In this document: one piece after another, positions 13,775 to 15,367 of the stretch
Layout of the letters: every line of letters starts with the position of its first letter
How positions within the stretch are numbered: position 1 is the stretch's first letter
Assembly (NCBI GenBank): GCA_023145955.1
Contig: JAGLDA010000057.1
Location: forward strand, 1 to 15,367
DNA length: 15,367 bases
Source of the DNA: Bacteroidales bacterium
GTDB taxonomy: Bacteria > Bacteroidota > Bacteroidia > Bacteroidales > UBA1556
Direction of reading: 5' to 3'
Made by a program: the position numbers and the translations under genes
The notes under the pieces: generated by a model
The model's input: the letters and a program-made list of their open reading frames with translations, nothing else
Database searches by the model: none
What the model was told of the DNA's origin: nothing

Positions 13775-15316
13775 ATGCTCGTAAAAACTTTTGGTGCAGC
13801 ACTGCATGGTATTGATGCTATAACTATTACCATAGAGGTAAATATTAGTAAGGGGATTGCTATGCATATTGTGGGGCTGCCCGACAATGCTGTTAAAGAA
13901 AGCCAGCAAAGAATTCATGCCGCCCTAACAAATAATAACTATAAAATGCCTGGCCGCAAAACGGTTATAAATATGGCTCCTGCCGATATTCGCAAGGAAG
14001 GTTCCGCCTATGATTTACCAATTGCCATAGGAATACTTGGCGCTTCAGAACAAATAGTTGATGATAAATTTGCTGACTATATGCTAATGGGCGAACTTGG
14101 TTTGGACGGTGGAGTGCAAGCCATAAAAGGATCTTTACCCATGGCTATTGAAGCTAGAGAAAAAGGCTTTAAAGGCTTAATTCTTCCAAAGCAAAATGCA
14201 ATGGAAGCTGCTATAGTAAATAACCTTATTGTGTATGGTGTAGATAATATAAATGAGGTAATTGCATTTTATGATGAAGGTATAGAGCCTGAAATATTTA
14301 AGGTAAATACTAGAGAAAAGTTTCAGAATCAGCTCAACGAATATGAGTTTGACTTTGAGGACGTAAAAGGGCAGGAAAATATAAAGAGAGCCTTGGAAAT
14401 TGCTGCTGCTGGTGGTCATAATGCTATTATGATTGGCCCTCCTGGATCAGGAAAAACCATGCTAGCTCAAAGATTACCATCAATATTGCCTCCATTGAAT
14501 TTATATGAAGCTTTAGAAACCACAAAGATACACTCAGTAGCAGGACTAACTTCGTCCACTGATCAATCTCTAATCTCTGTACGGCCATTTCGCTCACCAC
14601 ATCATACAATTTCTGATGTTGCCTTGGTTGGTGGTGGAACTTACCCACAGCCTGGCGAGATTTCCTTAGCACATAATGGGGTTCTCTTTTTGGACGAGCT
14701 ACCAGAGTTTAAGCGTACAGTATTGGAAGTTATGCGGCAGCCCATGGAAAATAGGAGTATTACCATATCTAGAGCAAAGTTTACTGTGGATTATCCTGCA
14801 AGTTTTATGCTGGTTTCAAGTATGAACCCTTGCCCATGTGGATATTATAATCATCCTGATAAGGCTTGTGTTTGTGCTCCAGGAATGGTGCAGAAATATC
14901 TTAATAAAATATCTGGACCACTTTTGGACAGAATAGACCTTCATGTGGAGGTTACTCCAGTTCCTTTTCGTAAGATGGCAGAAATGCAAAAGTCTGAAAA
15001 AAGTGCTGACGTAAGAAAAAGAGTGATCGCGGCAAGAGAGATTCAAGAAGAAAGATTTAAAGACACTACAAATGTACATGCTAATGCTCAAATGGGGTCA
15101 AAACACCTTCGTAAATATTGCCAAATAAGCGCAGAGGGAATGGAAATTCTTAAAACTGCAATGGAAAAACTTGGTCTCTCTGCACGTGCTTATGATAGAA
15201 TACTTAAGGTAGCACGTACAATTGCCGATCTTGCATCGGAGAAAGATATAAATATTGATCACCTTTCAGAAGCAATTCAATACCGTAGTTTGGATAGAGA
15301 TGCTTGGGGGAGTTAG
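13775..15316 (+). CDS. comM: ComM/YifB-type Mg-chelatase-like AAA+ ATPase
   Basis: This is a cytoplasmic AAA+ ATPase. ComM of transformable bacteria is a hexameric helicase that promotes branch migration during integration of incoming DNA; in non-transformable species its role is unclear. The N-terminal ChlI-like domain occupies about 1-170, with the HIVGLPDNAVKES motif at 31-43 and APADIRKEGSAYDLP at 68-82. The ATPase domain follows with Walker A GPPGSGKT (221-228), Walker B LFLDE (304-308), and an arginine-bearing LLDRID segment (383-388). A cysteine cluster, CPC (353-355) and CVC (365-367), probably binds a metal and is usual for the family. A C-terminal Mg-chelatase helical domain runs from about 415 to 508. 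At 513 residues it is full length. The ATG at 13775 starts five bases after the barrel gene, so the two are very likely co-transcribed, although no functional link is known. Confidence 0.93.
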   Translation: MLVKTFGAALHGIDAITITIEVNISKGIAMHIVGLPDNAVKESQQRIHAALTNNNYKMPGRKTVINMAPADIRKEGSAYDLPIAIGILGASEQIVDDKFADYMLMGELGLDGGVQAIKGSLPMAIEAREKGFKGLILPKQNAMEAAIVNNLIVYGVDNINEVIAFYDEGIEPEIFKVNTREKFQNQLNEYEFDFEDVKGQENIKRALEIAAAGGHNAIMIGPPGSGKTMLAQRLPSILPPLNLYEALETTKIHSVAGLTSSTDQSLISVRPFRSPHHTISDVALVGGGTYPQPGEISLAHNGVLFLDELPEFKRTVLEVMRQPMENRSITISRAKFTVDYPASFMLVSSMNPCPCGYYNHPDKACVCAPGMVQKYLNKISGPLLDRIDLHVEVTPVPFRKMAEMQKSEKSADVRKRVIAAREIQEERFKDTTNVHANAQMGSKHLRKYCQISAEGMEILKTAMEKLGLSARAYDRILKVARTIADLASEKDINIDHLSEAIQYRSLDRDAWGS

Positions 15317-15367
15317 TTTGTATTCTATCCATAAAAATAAATAATAATACTAAAACATAGCTCAGAG

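Noticed and set aside
14405..14895. Cysteine cluster CPC...CVC in the ComM-type ATPase as a possible novel insertion
   Set aside because: The NPCPCG and second Cys pair are, as far as I know, standard in the YifB/ComM family, so they are not unusual.
6503..15316. A competence system formed by the ComEA-like protein and ComM
   Set aside because: The two genes are over 6 kb apart with unrelated genes between them, separate promoters, and no comEC, comF, dprA or pilus gene in the window.
1..15367. CRISPR array, prophage, insertion sequence, toxin-antitoxin or retron
   Set aside because: No regularly spaced repeats, transposase or integrase motifs, reverse transcriptase or paired small toxin genes were seen in either strand.

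Overview
The window is an ordinary-looking chromosomal stretch of an AT-rich member of the Bacteroidota. Four things point there. Several genes have an upstream TAnnTTTG hexamer-like element, the known Bacteroidota -7 promoter motif. The TonB is of the Bacteroidota type. Shine-Dalgarno sequences are mostly weak or absent, with A/T-rich leaders. The gene set (gcvH-vanZ-tonB, three-repeat helix-hairpin-helix protein, stand-alone Wzz-like protein plus O-antigen ligase/polymerase) also fits. I cannot name a genus. Thirteen protein genes are supported; I see no rRNA, tRNA, CRISPR array, insertion sequence, prophage or defence island.

Layout. Positions 1-247 hold no gene, but carry a repeat-like GC-rich palindrome and a strong intrinsic terminator serving the minus-strand operon. 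The minus-strand block 248-2776 reads ispH, then gcvH, vanZ and tonB. ispH (isoprenoid precursor synthesis) and gcvH (glycine cleavage) each have a -7-type promoter; vanZ overlaps the end of gcvH and tonB follows. From 2898 everything is on the plus strand: a Wzz-like chain-length regulator and an O-antigen ligase/polymerase-type membrane protein (2898-5383); a small-molecule kinase of the APH fold (5450-6430); a membrane-anchored helix-hairpin-helix protein (6503-7450); a POT-like transporter, an exported TPR protein and an adenine-deaminase-type aminohydrolase, closely spaced (7603-11898); a 491-base gene-free stretch with degenerate repeats and hairpins (11899-12389); and an Omp85-like outer-membrane barrel followed after 5 bases by a ComM/YifB-type AAA+ ATPase (12390-15316).

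Working together. Envelope functions dominate: TonB energises outer-membrane receptors, the Wzz/ligase pair handles surface polysaccharide, and the barrel, the TPR protein and VanZ sit in or near the envelope. The helix-hairpin-helix protein and ComM may both act in DNA handling or transformation, but they are 6 kb apart with no sign of co-regulation.

I found no clear new multi-gene system. The points most worth a second look are: the deaminase carries adenine-deaminase rather than adenosine-deaminase signatures; the kinase resembles the hydroxylysine-kinase-like branch; the barrel lacks POTRA domains; some start codons are better decided by promoter or SD position than by the longest frame; and the gene-free stretch looks like decayed interspersed repeat DNA.
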